From positions 8,487,060-8,551,059 of the forward strand of contig OX442314.1 of the NCBI GenBank assembly GCA_949358305.1: a stretch of DNA of 64,000 bases. The letters run 5' to 3'. The notes beneath the pieces were generated by a model. The model had not been told where the DNA came from and ran no database searches. It worked only from the letters and a program-made list of their open reading frames with translations. The DNA comes from Strigamia acuminata. Taxonomy: Eukaryota > Arthropoda > Chilopoda > Geophilomorpha > Linotaeniidae. A program made the position numbers and the translations under genes. This document shows positions 22,599-33,075 of the stretch, in pieces; within the stretch, counting starts at the first letter, position 1, and each line of letters opens with the position of its first letter.

Positions 22599-25435
22599 TT
22601 ATTTCGGCAACATGTCCGTCGAATGATCGTTTGGATCTTTGTGCTCGGTGACGGTGCACAAAGGTCGGCCGGCGTTTGGTCCTGACCGGAAGCCAGGGTT
22701 GATGTGGAGCCACACTTGCTTGATGCGGTCCACACCATCCCTTCGTCCAAAACCCATCTCGAAGTACTCCTGCGGGTCTTGAGGCGTAATTCGAGCGAAC
22801 ACCAGGCGTTAGTGCAGGATCCACGACTGTTGTTCCTTGATGTGGTTTTCCAGCCACGCGAGGACTCGGTTGCATAAATCCTCGCTGTTCTGGAGAATCG
22901 TTTTCGTCGCGCTCGTTATGTAGCAAAAGGCGTATAATGAGCGCAAACGTTGATAGGCGGTGAGGTAGGTGGCCATCTTTGATCCCCTATCTCTCGGTGG
23001 CGAATCCTTTGGAGGAGGCGGCGGTGGTGGCGACTTCTTGCAGATCGAGAGGGATCTGGATCTGCGCGAAGCCGGGGTGCGCGTTTTTGGTCTGGCACCG
23101 CTGGCCACAGGCACGACGAACTCGCGATCGTCGCTGTCGAGCCACTCCATTGGAGACGAGATGTCGCAACTCGGTGCCTCGGTTGCACGGGAAACACTCG
23201 ACGTTGCCGTAATGGCAGCGTGGAGTGGATCTGCGGATGACGGTGGTGCGCCAGCGGGACGGGCGGTAGCTCGTTCTGTTGCGCGCTGCTGCTTCAGTGT
23301 AGCCCATTCCTGCCGTAGTCGAATGGCGGATCCAGCCGGAGTTTCGCCAGTCGCCTCGGCTTGTTGTGTCAATTCGGCGAGCATCGTTGGAGGATCGGGG
23401 CGAACTGACTCCCAATCGTCCAGCAAGGCTCGTGGAAGCCCTAACGGCACGGTCCACAATCGAGTGGCGGCCGCCAGAGCAATCTGTGGGTCGGGAAAGA
23501 CTCCTTGGAACAGGATTCGAAGAAGTCCCTCCGACAACTTCCTGTTCATCTTCTGCAGCGTCCGTTGCAGTTGCTTGTCGGACTTGCACGACGCAAGCTC
23601 TCGGGCAAGCCATTGCCATTCCTTCTCACCTTCGCGGATCTGAGCGAGTTGGTATTCGTCCAGATGCGCGAGGTACATCGCTTGGGCTGTCTTGGGAAAC
23701 GATGAGAATCGCCTCCAGAGATCAGCGCACTCCTGTGCGGGAAATGGTTCTTGAGAGACGTATCCCTCAAAACGGATGACCGATGTCACGTGTGGCACGG
23801 GCACCGATGGGTCTGGTCGCATGTCGCTGGTGACTGGACGGCAAGCGAACGGCAAAGAGGTGTTGACGTCTCCTTGACCGGCTTGCAATGCGGCAATGCG
23901 TCGATCTTCTTTCGCTATCTCGTCCGACCAGTCAATCCGGCCGGAGGAGGAAGCGCTAAGCTGTGAAGCGTTGGACTTTTCTTCACGCGACGAGAGTGAA
24001 CTCCTCGTGGAAGATTGGCGCGATTGCACTCGAGGTCGGCTTCGGGATGTGGGTCTCGACACGGACTTCGAATGTCTTTTTGGCGGCGTCGGCTCGCGTC
24101 GGTGATGTGAGCGATGACGAGCCTTCTGGAGTGGAGGTAACCCTCCAATGGCGCCTTCCCCCGACGACTGTGTTGGGGAGGAGCGACGGCCACTGTAGGG
24201 CGACCTTGATGATCGTGACCTCGACGTGGAGCGCGGTGGCACCACGTGGATGGTGGAAGCGACCTGTACCCGAGGCTCAGGCTCTGGATACGGGTTTGGC
24301 ACGAAATCAGCATGGAAACATCCGCCCATGGCTAGTTGATGCATCTCCGATTGGCATGTCGGCACCCAACGTTTCTTTCCGTCCGTTGTTACACGGAAAG
24401 ATTCGTGGTAGAGGCGTACAACCTCGGCCTTGGTCTGGTCAAGACGTTGGAAGATGTCCTCCAAAATCTGTCGACGCTCCCACGCAGGAGCGTTGAAGTA
24501 ACGGCGATGGTCTCGCGTTTCTTGAGCGATCACTGTGAAGGCGAAGTCGAGCAACACGTTTCGCAGTGGTCCGAAGGTGTCGCGCTTCATTGCCCACTCG
24601 AGGGCGTCGCGATGACCGAATCCATCGATTAAATAGGCGATCCGAAACTTCGTTCCCCATCGCTTGTTTAAGGCCTTGGAGAATTTGTGTCGGGCCGCCC
24701 AAAACGTCAGTCTTCCTTTAGACTTTATGATCTCCGGTGGCAAAGCGTGTCGCCAGACACCAGGAGCTGTCGGAACATCGGGATGCAGTTCGAGATGCGT
24801 TTCCCGAAGCTGGATGATCTGTAAAAATATTCGAAGAAATAATTAAAATCCATTTTTTCGTTAAAATTAATTATTTCCGAATTTTCAGTGAATAAAATCA
24901 CGGGTGAGATTTCATTCGACAGTTTAGATTCGTTAAACTTTTCAAAATATTTGAAAAATCGTGAAAAACGTTGTTTCCGACGGCTATGTTTCAGTGTTTG
25001 GAGCGTTACCATAGCAACGCCTCAAAAATGAGACACAGCGCCATCTGATGATAAAAATGGCGGCGCCTTCTTGCGAAGGCGTTACCAACGAACTTTTCGC
25101 TTTTTCCGAGTGAAAATGCACTTTTAATTACTTTTCATGACTGAAAGGTAATTTTATTTTAATTTATTTACCCGGTCGTGTCTCTGTGCACGAGTTTCGC
25201 CGTTTGGATCGGCGAATAGGCCTCCTCGAAGTTGTGGTCGGGGCGGCGTGACTGGCAAACGGGCAGCAGCGTCGGCCAGAGCGGCTTGAGCTTCGGCGGA
25301 CGCTTCGGCGGACTCTTCGGTGACATCCACGGATGCATTCGAAGTGTTTGCGGAACCAAGCAGCGTCGAATTTGTTTCTAATTCGAGGCTGTTGGCGCCG
25401 GCTTCGCTTCCTTCTTTCGGTTCCTCTCCTTCCAT
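22599..25435 (-). CDS. Gypsy ORF3, spliced, unknown function
   Basis: This ORF occupies the env position but shows no signal peptide, membrane helix or fusion-like segment. Exon a (25172-25435) starts with ATG (MEGEEPKEGSE) and is Glu/Ala-rich. A GT-AG intron (24819-25171, donor cgggtaaat, acceptor tttttacag) joins in phase to exon b, which runs to a TAA at 22809, giving 757 codons. An upstream 79-nt intron (25444-25522) lies in the leader. Exon b has a structured N-terminal part (KRWGTKFRIAYLIDGFGHRD, FAFTVIAQETRDHRRYF), then a long Ser/Arg-rich linker (about residues 240-370), a second structured part (ALLDDWESVRPDPPTMLAEL) and a proline run (KKSPPPPPPPKD). The frame continues 69 codons beyond the TAA to 22599. 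I do not recognise the family; an RNA- or DNA-binding accessory protein is one possibility from composition only. Confidence 0.75.
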
Positions 25436-25643
25436 TTGAACGACTAATCCAAATGGAAAAGAAAAAACGAAAATTAATTTATTAGTTTTTCTTTGGAAAA
25501 TTCCAAAGAAAAAACTACTTACAATTGAAGATTCGGGAGAATTTATCCAACGGTTTCTCTTTTGGTTTTGGGGATGAGCACTTAGCACACGTGTGAGATC
25601 GAAGTGAACTCAGACGCGAAGTGATCAGTTCAAATACCGGAAG

Positions 25644-27251
25644 TTACGTTTGGGTAACGTCGCGGTTAGTGACGTCATCCAATCTTACTGTTTGATTGGT
25701 TTGAGTATGGCTTGGGGAATTGCTCCTTACGTCATACGGCTGATCCCTGGATCTCGAGGTTAGCGAGGGGAGAAGACACATGTTGTTTTTTCCTCTCGGT
25801 TTACGAGTCCGAAGATTATATCTCTTTGTCGGCGAGGGATTTATTGTATTTAAATCGCCGTCTTCATTGTCATCGGAGACCGAGTCAGATGAGTCTTTTA
25901 TTTCAGATGTTTTTTGTTTCTTTTCTAAAAACACCTTTTTATTTAATTTTTTAGCAATTTCAAGCTTTTTGAAACTGTCACGAAGTTCAACGTCGTTATT
26001 CACGAGGTCTGACTCCATTTGTGGTTTGGATGAATTATCGACAGGTATTTTCTTTAATTCATCGTCATCTAACGTATTAATTATATTTTCAGTTTTTTGA
26101 CCGACTTCTTCGCCTTCTAACCATACTTCCTGGTCGAAACTCGGGAAATACGGAGTTAATTCAGACGAATGGACAGCTGGAAATATTTCGTTATTCTGTA
26201 GCTTTCTCAATTCTACCGAACCTCCCTGTAATACTTTGGTTATTACATAAGGTCCTGTTCTTTTATCAGCGATGCCAGCTGCAATGCCGCGGGCAGCGCT
26301 CGACAAAACATGAGAATCTCTCCAAACTAAATCGTTTAATTTAAAATTGGAGAACTTCTCACCTTCTTTTTTAAGATTAACTCGTCTACGCAAATCTAGC
26401 ACGTGTGACATCATGTGCTGATATGTTTCGGCGATAACAGCTTCCAACTTTTGCACGTATAAATGTGGGTTTTTTGGATCTACGACCAAAATTCCTTCAG
26501 GTATTCTTGGATCCCAAGGTACTCTGAGTTCGCGAAAAAAGTTAAGAAATGCGGGAGAGAAGTCTCTTCCTCTCGTCACCGTAGTTCTCAAACTAAATGC
26601 AAATTCACGCAAATATTCGTCCCATTTGGAATGAACAGATGAATAAATTGCAACCAAATATTTGATGTCACGGTTAACCCTTTCAACCGGGTTAGCTTGT
26701 GGGTGATACGTTGAAGTTGGTGTTGGAACCATCTTGAACTTTTCACAAAATTTTTTAAAGACTTGGGCACGAAATTGCGGGCCGTTGTCAGAAATAATTT
26801 TACGAGGGAATCCCATGCTCATGGAAAGGTGATAAATGCAATTTGCTACTTTTCCAGTGGGGTTACACATTGGATATAATTCTGGCCAATGAGTTGCCAC
26901 GTCAAGTATGACTAAAATATGTGTGTTGTTTTTGCGCGTCCGAGGTTTCGGGCCGGTCAAATCAACACTTAGGCAGTCAAATGGGCTGTAAGGACCCATT
27001 TGCGCTGCTTCAATTTGTCCTTTCGTTCGAGGCTTGCAAGCTTGACAACGCTCGCAATGTCGAATGAATCTCGCAATGTCCGATTTCATGCCTTTCCAGG
27101 TATAAATTCGGCGTGCTCGATAAAGAGTCCTTGCAATTCCTGGGTGGCCAGAAAGTGGGTGGCCATGCATTAGCCAAATAATTTTATACTTCAATGTCTG
27201 AGGTACAAAAACTTTGAGTGCTCTCCCATCCTCCCCCAATTCATCAGACAT
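25644..27251 (-). CDS. Gypsy integrase region
   Basis: This frame encodes the 3' part of pol. It has the zinc-binding HHCC module (HGHPLSGHPG ... HCERCQACK) and the DDE core: first Asp in CLSVDLTGPK, second in IISDNGPQFRAQVFKKF, and Glu in QANPVERVNRDIKY. The GPY/F-type C-terminal module follows (DKRTGPYVITKVLQGGSVEL). After that comes a long acidic and lysine-rich tail with KRYNLRTRKPRGK near its end. The core catalytic residues are intact. It overlaps the upstream frame (27191-30088) by about 60 nt in the -1 frame, so translation as one polyprotein needs a second frameshift or reflects a one-base lesion in this copy. Confidence 0.93.
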   Translation of the reverse strand: MSDELGEDGRALKVFVPQTLKYKIIWLMHGHPLSGHPGIARTLYRARRIYTWKGMKSDIARFIRHCERCQACKPRTKGQIEAAQMGPYSPFDCLSVDLTGPKPRTRKNNTHILVILDVATHWPELYPMCNPTGKVANCIYHLSMSMGFPRKIISDNGPQFRAQVFKKFCEKFKMVPTPTSTYHPQANPVERVNRDIKYLVAIYSSVHSKWDEYLREFAFSLRTTVTRGRDFSPAFLNFFRELRVPWDPRIPEGILVVDPKNPHLYVQKLEAVIAETYQHMMSHVLDLRRRVNLKKEGEKFSNFKLNDLVWRDSHVLSSAARGIAAGIADKRTGPYVITKVLQGGSVELRKLQNNEIFPAVHSSELTPYFPSFDQEVWLEGEEVGQKTENIINTLDDDELKKIPVDNSSKPQMESDLVNNDVELRDSFKKLEIAKKLNKKVFLEKKQKTSEIKDSSDSVSDDNEDGDLNTINPSPTKRYNLRTRKPRGKNNMCLLPSLTSRSRDQPYDVRSNSPSHTQTNQTVRLDDVTNRDVTQT

Positions 27252-30088
27252 TGTGAATGAAATTGCATTAATAAGTCATCTTCAATTAAGAAGGTGGTTG
27301 CGTGTTTTCTATATTGTTTCCTCTGGAGTCGCGTTGTGACGTCAGGCGGAAATTGATTACAATTTAAAAAATTACGCATCAATTGGCAAACTTTATCTTC
27401 TTTTTGGGCCTTGATTATGTCTTCCCTTGTGGGGGGTTCACAATCAAGACGCTCTACAATTTTGGCGACAAATGCTTTTATTAAAACATTTGACGAAGGA
27501 ACTTGGAATTTCCTTGAAATTTGCGCTCTTATGACGTCATCTGATTCCTCAGAGGGGTCATAGATTTTAGTCCAATAGTTGACGAATTCGTGATCTTCCT
27601 TTTCCTCCAGCGTGGAGACAGGAAGCTCATGAAATTTTCCCATTTTCCAATTTCGTTGTGGTGATGGACAGTAAGATAATAATTCATCATTATCTCCATC
27701 ATCTTCAGGATTTTCCGGTTTATCAATCGGTGATCTGGATAAAGCATCCGCTAAAACATTTAGTGGACCTTTAATATATTGTATTTCGAAAGAGTAGCGC
27801 ATTAGCTCCATTTGCCAACGCGCTAACCTTCCGGCAGGTTCGTCTAACTGCATCAACCATTTTAATGCTTGATGGTCAGTCCTTACTATGAATGTTGTAA
27901 ATTCCAAGTAATGTCGAAATTTACGTAATGCCCAGATTACCGCTAGGCACTCCAATTCTGTGGCGCTGTAATTTATCTCAGCAGGTTGCAAACTTCTGCT
28001 GGCATAAACACAAGGCACTTCGATATTTTGATCATCGATTTCCCTCATTTGCATAAGCGCGGCGCCAAGTCCTTTTCTGCTGGCGTCGGTATGCACAATA
28101 AATGGTTCTGTCAAATCAGGCATGGCCATTGTTTCTGCATTCGTCAAAGCATCTTTTATTTGATCAAAAGCTTCTTGATGAATTTCTGACCAAATAAATT
28201 CCACATCCTTTTTGAGTAAAGGACGTAGAGGTTCCGTCATGACTGCTAGATTCTTGAGTAATCGGTGAAAAAAGTTCACCATTCCCAAAAATCTTTGCAA
28301 CTCTTTCAAGTTTGAAGGAGCTGGCATTTCCTTAATAGCGGCGACTTTTTTAGGGTCGACGCTAACTCCTTGAACACTTAACTTGTAACCAAGAAAAGTT
28401 AATTCTTTTCTGCCAAATTTCGATTTTTCTGGATGAACATGAAGATTTGCATTTTCAAGTTTACTCAGAATTTCTTCCAGATGAATCATGTGTTCTTCAA
28501 AATTTTTAGATATAATGATTATATCATCGAGGTATGCCCATGCAAATTTTCGATAGGCGTCCCCCAAAATTTTTTCTATCAACTTTTGAAAGGTTGACGG
28601 CGCATTTACGAGACCAAAGGGCATGACTCGGAATTGCAGTCGACCCAAAGGGCTCCAAAACGCAGTTTTAGCACGGTCGTTCGGATGAACCTCTATCTGC
28701 CAATAGCCTTTTGACAAATCTATTGTTGTGACCCATTCAAACCTTCCGAGTTCTCGCAAGATTTCCTCAATGCTGGGCATTTGAGGAGGGTCGTATAATG
28801 TATGCGCATTGAGTGGTCTAAAATCAATGCAGAGTCTTGGATCACAATCCGGACGCATCACTAGAACTATTCGCATCCCATAGTCTCCAGTGGCTTGTTC
28901 AACGTACCCATTATCCAACATATCTTGACAGATTTGACGGATAATTTCACGTTTCTGTGGATTTACGCTTTTAAACGGAACTCTAATTGGAACTTTAGTG
29001 TCCAGTTTAATTTCATGCCTAACGAGGTGTGTTCTACCTGGTCGGCGAGATAAAATCTTTTCATGTTTCTTTAATACTCTTTCAAGCATTAAATTATTTT
29101 CCATTGACAAATTAGCGTCGCTAACAAGTCTTTGTACTATATTTTCTTCATCGGCAACTTTAGCTTGACATGCAGTGGCGGAACCAGCTTTCATGTGATT
29201 TGCTTTAATAAAGTCGCGTTTCATGATTTCTTCGGGTGGATCAAGGAACTCTTGATAACGATCAAGAATCGCTTGAGGAACAAAAGGTAAATCTTCTTTC
29301 AAAGACTTGACAAAATTCCAAGACATGGTCTTAGGATTTGGTTGAATATTGAGTCGATTCATGAAATCACATCCTAATAAAATAATAGGATATTTATTTC
29401 TTAAAATCATGAATGGATGACTCAACATCCCGTGTGTCCACGCAAAAGAAAGTAGGAGAGTTCCTTCAGGGACTACATCTTCTGAAGCAGTCGTAACTCT
29501 CACATCCGGTCCAATTGGTCGAATTTCATTTTCCAGTTTCAGCGAAATTACTACGGAGTAGGCCATGAAGCTTCGATTAGCTCCAGAGTCTAACATCCCT
29601 GTTATCATACCGTTTGCCGTCTGCAATCGAATCGTCGGCAAATCATTGCTGTTTGGTATGTCCGCGTATTTGCATTTAAAACGTCGCGGTGGTTTAATTT
29701 CTATCGGCGGATCCAATGGTAATTCGTCCAATAAATCATTAGTGACTAACGTTGTAGCCATTAATTTTTCAATACATTCATCAAGACCAGGTAAATCAAT
29801 TTTATCTGATCCTTCAGTGATTTCAGGTGTTGGCCTAGTTTTTTCATCAAGTAAAGTAACAGCATCTTTTATTTTAGATTCCCAATCAACTTTTATTTGT
29901 TGAACTTTTTCTTTAAAAAATTCTTCAGTGATGTTTTCATTTTGCAGCACAAGCCTTAAACTGGAAACATCAATTTTTGGAAATACTAAATTATTTTCGA
30001 TTTCTAATTTAATCTGAGTATTCAAAAATTCATCTAAAATTTGAGATGGTGTTAGTTCATTTTCCGAGGCGGTAGGCGTCGCATCCAC
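27191..30088 (-). CDS. Gypsy pol: protease, reverse transcriptase, RNase H
   Basis: About 965 codons in the -1 frame relative to gag. Domains in order: an N-terminal linker, an aspartic protease with catalytic MLDSGANRSFMAYS (about residue 165) and the second motif IILLGCDFM, and RT with the fingers/palm motifs YWQIEVHPNDRAKTAF, MPFGLVNAPSTFQ and the catalytic YLDDIII (about residue 530). A connection region and RNase H follow (IVHTDASRKGLGAAL, ELECLAVIWALRKFRHYL, VRTDHQALKWL, ADALSRSP). The frame fails shortly after the RNase H-integrase linker at IEDDLLMQ. There is no ATG at the very start; the frame is entered from gag through the slip site at 30115-30121. Confidence 0.95.
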   Translation of the reverse strand: MDATPTASENELTPSQILDEFLNTQIKLEIENNLVFPKIDVSSLRLVLQNENITEEFFKEKVQQIKVDWESKIKDAVTLLDEKTRPTPEITEGSDKIDLPGLDECIEKLMATTLVTNDLLDELPLDPPIEIKPPRRFKCKYADIPNSNDLPTIRLQTANGMITGMLDSGANRSFMAYSVVISLKLENEIRPIGPDVRVTTASEDVVPEGTLLLSFAWTHGMLSHPFMILRNKYPIILLGCDFMNRLNIQPNPKTMSWNFVKSLKEDLPFVPQAILDRYQEFLDPPEEIMKRDFIKANHMKAGSATACQAKVADEENIVQRLVSDANLSMENNLMLERVLKKHEKILSRRPGRTHLVRHEIKLDTKVPIRVPFKSVNPQKREIIRQICQDMLDNGYVEQATGDYGMRIVLVMRPDCDPRLCIDFRPLNAHTLYDPPQMPSIEEILRELGRFEWVTTIDLSKGYWQIEVHPNDRAKTAFWSPLGRLQFRVMPFGLVNAPSTFQKLIEKILGDAYRKFAWAYLDDIIIISKNFEEHMIHLEEILSKLENANLHVHPEKSKFGRKELTFLGYKLSVQGVSVDPKKVAAIKEMPAPSNLKELQRFLGMVNFFHRLLKNLAVMTEPLRPLLKKDVEFIWSEIHQEAFDQIKDALTNAETMAMPDLTEPFIVHTDASRKGLGAALMQMREIDDQNIEVPCVYASRSLQPAEINYSATELECLAVIWALRKFRHYLEFTTFIVRTDHQALKWLMQLDEPAGRLARWQMELMRYSFEIQYIKGPLNVLADALSRSPIDKPENPEDDGDNDELLSYCPSPQRNWKMGKFHELPVSTLEEKEDHEFVNYWTKIYDPSEESDDVIRAQISRKFQVPSSNVLIKAFVAKIVERLDCEPPTREDIIKAQKEDKVCQLMRNFLNCNQFPPDVTTRLQRKQYRKHATTFLIEDDLLMQFHSQCLMNWGRMGEHSKFLYLRH

Positions 30089-30108
30089 TAGACCGTCTGG
30101 ATGCGCGC

Positions 30109-33003
30109 TTACAAGTTTTTTAGAAGTTCGCCGATTGATTTCATCGATTTTTCGAACTCCTCAATGATCTTGTCTTTGCTCGATTTCCTATCAGGACATT
30201 CTTTAGCCCAATGTCCCAATTTTTTGCAGATGTTACATGGGTCAGTAGCAGGTGATTTCGCGACTTTTGGCGAAGGCGAACTTGAACGTTTGGCTTCGTC
30301 CTTTTTAGGGGTCGGCGACTTCGATCTACTGAGCGCGTCTGTCTTTGGTGAACCAAAAGTAACGTTTTTAGGCGCCATCTTTGGTCCAAATTTTCGAGCT
30401 ACTGCGTTATTACGGGCTAATAAAGCAGCTGCAGCCTCACTTTCTGGTTCCGAGTCAGATTTCTCTGGTTCAGAAGCAGTTTCCATTTCAGTCACTTCGG
30501 CTAAGTGAGCTTTAGGGGTTGGATGTGGATTTTTCCCATCCGATCCCTTTTTAGATTCCTTAGCAGTCTCTGCCAAAAAATCTCCTCGTTTTGGGGGTTG
30601 CAAAAGAGGGGTATTAGCAAAACGTGTATCTTTAGCTAATTCCTTTCTCCGTTGCTGTCGCTTAGCGTACGCAACTTTTTCATCAGCTGGTAGATAAGCT
30701 TTATAATTCTCATCAATTCTTATCTGGTTAGCTCGCATAAATTTGGCTAATTCAGCGAAACCACCCGGATAAGGCGCTCGTACTGAAAGTAGAACATTTT
30801 TTGAATAATCTGTCAATCCACGTCGGAATTGACGATCAATGGCTGCATCTCCCATCGTATAAGGGAGAGTGACCAATAAATCCTCAGTCCTTCTTAAATA
30901 AGAGCGAAGACTTTCGCCTTTATTTTGAGAAAGATTATCCCACATTTGTAGTAAGTCTTCACTCGACTCCCCATATTCAGTCATGAATTCCTCTACAAAG
31001 TGATTCCAATTTTGAAATTGTTTTGAATAAAACCATTTTTCAGCTCGGTCTATAAGAGCTTTTGGTACTACTCTTTTCAAAGCAGTGTGACATGCAATGC
31101 CATTCAACCTTGAAATTCGTAAAACTTCATCTAAAAGAGTGGATCCAGCTTCCCATTCTCCATCGAATAAAGCGGGTTTGATGTGATCCCATCTAATAGT
31201 TCTTTCATCAACTAGATCGTGCGTCCAGTTGTTGGCAGTGTATTGAGCAATTTTCTGTCGTAGTGCAATGTCAGCATTATCGGCAGTAGCGTCAGATCGA
31301 TCGGAAGATCGACGATCAGCTAATAATCGATCAATTTCCTCAGCAGTGTAATAATGAGTATTACCCCGAGAAGAGTGGCCTCGATGCCGACGTCGATGAG
31401 ATCGATGTCGATTATCGCGTTCTTGTTGCGCATTCACATCAGAATCCGACCTTGAATCAGATTGTGAATTTGAAGGCGTGTTGAAATGTGGCGTTTCAGG
31501 TGGGTCGGGTGGGTCGCCGTCATCGTCTGGCGGTCGACGTCCACCTCCAGGTGGTCCATCTCCATGTCCATCTGGATTTCCTCCATCTGGTGGATTTCTT
31601 CTATACTGACCCCCACCTGGCGGGCTTTCATGTCCGTCGGGTGGTTCGCGTGCTGGATTTGTGTCTCGTCGACTTCTTTTTGACGAGTCTTGCTGTTGAG
31701 CCAGTGGTATCGTTCGAGTAACATGAATACCAGTTTCATGCCGTCTATTTCGATCGTCTACCATCCCCAACAGTCGGTCACTGTTGTGAAAAATAGGATT
31801 TCGATTACCAGGAAGTGGATTGCGATCAGCTCTCCTTTCCTCGGAATCTGAAGGACGTTTTCTTTTTGAGCGATGGCGGCGACGCGAACGTTGGTCGTCA
31901 TCACTCGATAATCCAGATTGGCTACTTAACTCTGAAACAACAGAAATTGTTATTGTTTCGGGAGTCAAAATAGGAACAGTTGGCGCAGCCATTTCTGGTT
32001 GCACCAATTGGTCAGTATAATTTCTTGCTTGCAAACGATCTTTCATTTCTGCAAGCTCTTCTTGAGCGCGCAACAAATCAGCTCGGAGAATTTCATTCTC
32101 ATTTATTTGATTTTGCGATTCTTCTGGTGGCAATCGCTTAGCAGGGCCGCTAGACTTGACTTGTCCGCTCGTACTGGGTTGATCCAGCGAGTGGAAAATC
32201 TCGTCTTCACGCTTAGCTATTTTGCTTTCGCGAGTACGCTGTGTTTTAGCACGTGTGTCTAATTCAGCAGCATATCTCACTAGTTGATTATGATTGCGTT
32301 GGTAGTGGTCTGCCAAATCAATCAGTTCTTTATTTTTCTGCTCCAGCTTACTTTTGGTAAGCTCGAGCTGTCTTCGCGCCTCTTGGTGTGAGCGAATTGA
32401 AAGTTCATTTCTAGTATTCATTTTAGAAAGATCTTCCACTTCACCTTTTAATCTGTATTCTCTAGCTTTTTGGGCTAGAAATTCCTCATTTTGTCGATTG
32501 AGTTCCATATGTTGGAGCTCAACCTCCGCTTTTTGTTGTTGAAGCTCAGCTTCTTTTCGTTCCATTTCAAGTTGTAAATTTGAAACGGCTCGATCAGTGT
32601 GAAGTCGTATCATGGCGCGATGAATCTCTTCCACCGTCATGTCGTCCGTTATTTGGGCGCCATCCTGGCGTGCTTGATTTCTCAAAGCATCCAGCATGGT
32701 CATGCGAGGAGGTGATTCGTGAGACGATTCACTTTCCATTTCACGTAACGTATTTTCCACTTCCTCCAGTGGAAGTGGCGGGAGTTCTTGGTCGTTAGAA
32801 CTCGCACTTGAAGCGCTTAATGCTCTAGCAACTTCATTTTCAGCATCCTTAAGTTGTTTCGGATCTGGAACTGGTGTTATTTCTTCAGAAATAATTTTTT
32901 CCATAAGCATTTCAGGCTCGAGAGCCGGCAAAACCGTCGCTGCTCGTTTCTGAGTGCTTGGTCGACCTCGCTGTCGTTTTACAATTTGCATTGGCGTCGC
33001 CAT
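30109..33003 (-). CDS. Gypsy gag
   Basis: 964 codons, long for a gypsy gag. The N-terminal half is predicted coiled coil (Leu/Glu/Lys/Gln-rich, about residues 130-340, with MERKEAELQQQKAEVELQHM). A charged Ser/Arg, Gly and Pro-rich segment follows (about 380-560), then a capsid-like retrotransposon gag domain (ALFDGEWEAGSTLLDEVLRI ... LLQMWDNLSQNKGESLRSYL). The nucleocapsid has one zinc knuckle, CNICKKLGHWAKEC (C-x2-C-x4-H-x4-C). ATG at 33001-33003 follows about 73 nt of leader after the primer site. The stop at 30109 lies just past the slip site. Confidence 0.92.
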   Translation of the reverse strand: MATPMQIVKRQRGRPSTQKRAATVLPALEPEMLMEKIISEEITPVPDPKQLKDAENEVARALSASSASSNDQELPPLPLEEVENTLREMESESSHESPPRMTMLDALRNQARQDGAQITDDMTVEEIHRAMIRLHTDRAVSNLQLEMERKEAELQQQKAEVELQHMELNRQNEEFLAQKAREYRLKGEVEDLSKMNTRNELSIRSHQEARRQLELTKSKLEQKNKELIDLADHYQRNHNQLVRYAAELDTRAKTQRTRESKIAKREDEIFHSLDQPSTSGQVKSSGPAKRLPPEESQNQINENEILRADLLRAQEELAEMKDRLQARNYTDQLVQPEMAAPTVPILTPETITISVVSELSSQSGLSSDDDQRSRRRHRSKRKRPSDSEERRADRNPLPGNRNPIFHNSDRLLGMVDDRNRRHETGIHVTRTIPLAQQQDSSKRSRRDTNPAREPPDGHESPPGGGQYRRNPPDGGNPDGHGDGPPGGGRRPPDDDGDPPDPPETPHFNTPSNSQSDSRSDSDVNAQQERDNRHRSHRRRHRGHSSRGNTHYYTAEEIDRLLADRRSSDRSDATADNADIALRQKIAQYTANNWTHDLVDERTIRWDHIKPALFDGEWEAGSTLLDEVLRISRLNGIACHTALKRVVPKALIDRAEKWFYSKQFQNWNHFVEEFMTEYGESSEDLLQMWDNLSQNKGESLRSYLRRTEDLLVTLPYTMGDAAIDRQFRRGLTDYSKNVLLSVRAPYPGGFAELAKFMRANQIRIDENYKAYLPADEKVAYAKRQQRRKELAKDTRFANTPLLQPPKRGDFLAETAKESKKGSDGKNPHPTPKAHLAEVTEMETASEPEKSDSEPESEAAAALLARNNAVARKFGPKMAPKNVTFGSPKTDALSRSKSPTPKKDEAKRSSSPSPKVAKSPATDPCNICKKLGHWAKECPDRKSSKDKIIEEFEKSMKSIGELLKNL
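30115..30121 (-). promoter_or_regulatory. -1 ribosomal frameshift slip site A_AAA_AAC
   Basis: On the minus strand gag reads CTA AAA AAC TTG TAA. A AAA AAC is the canonical X_XXY_YYZ heptamer in the correct register, two codons before the gag stop. Slipping -1 enters the pol frame, which is open from here through the protease. A downstream pseudoknot was not modelled. Confidence 0.85.
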
Positions 33004-33075
33004 TTTGTCAAATTGAAAAAGAACAATGGAAATAAAGGATCTTTTTGCAAAAATCGGATTTTAACAATCAAAACA

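Noticed and set aside
22969-24496. Several long + strand ORFs (up to 224 codons)
   Set aside because: Antisense shadows of the GC-rich gypsy ORF3, without recognisable motifs.
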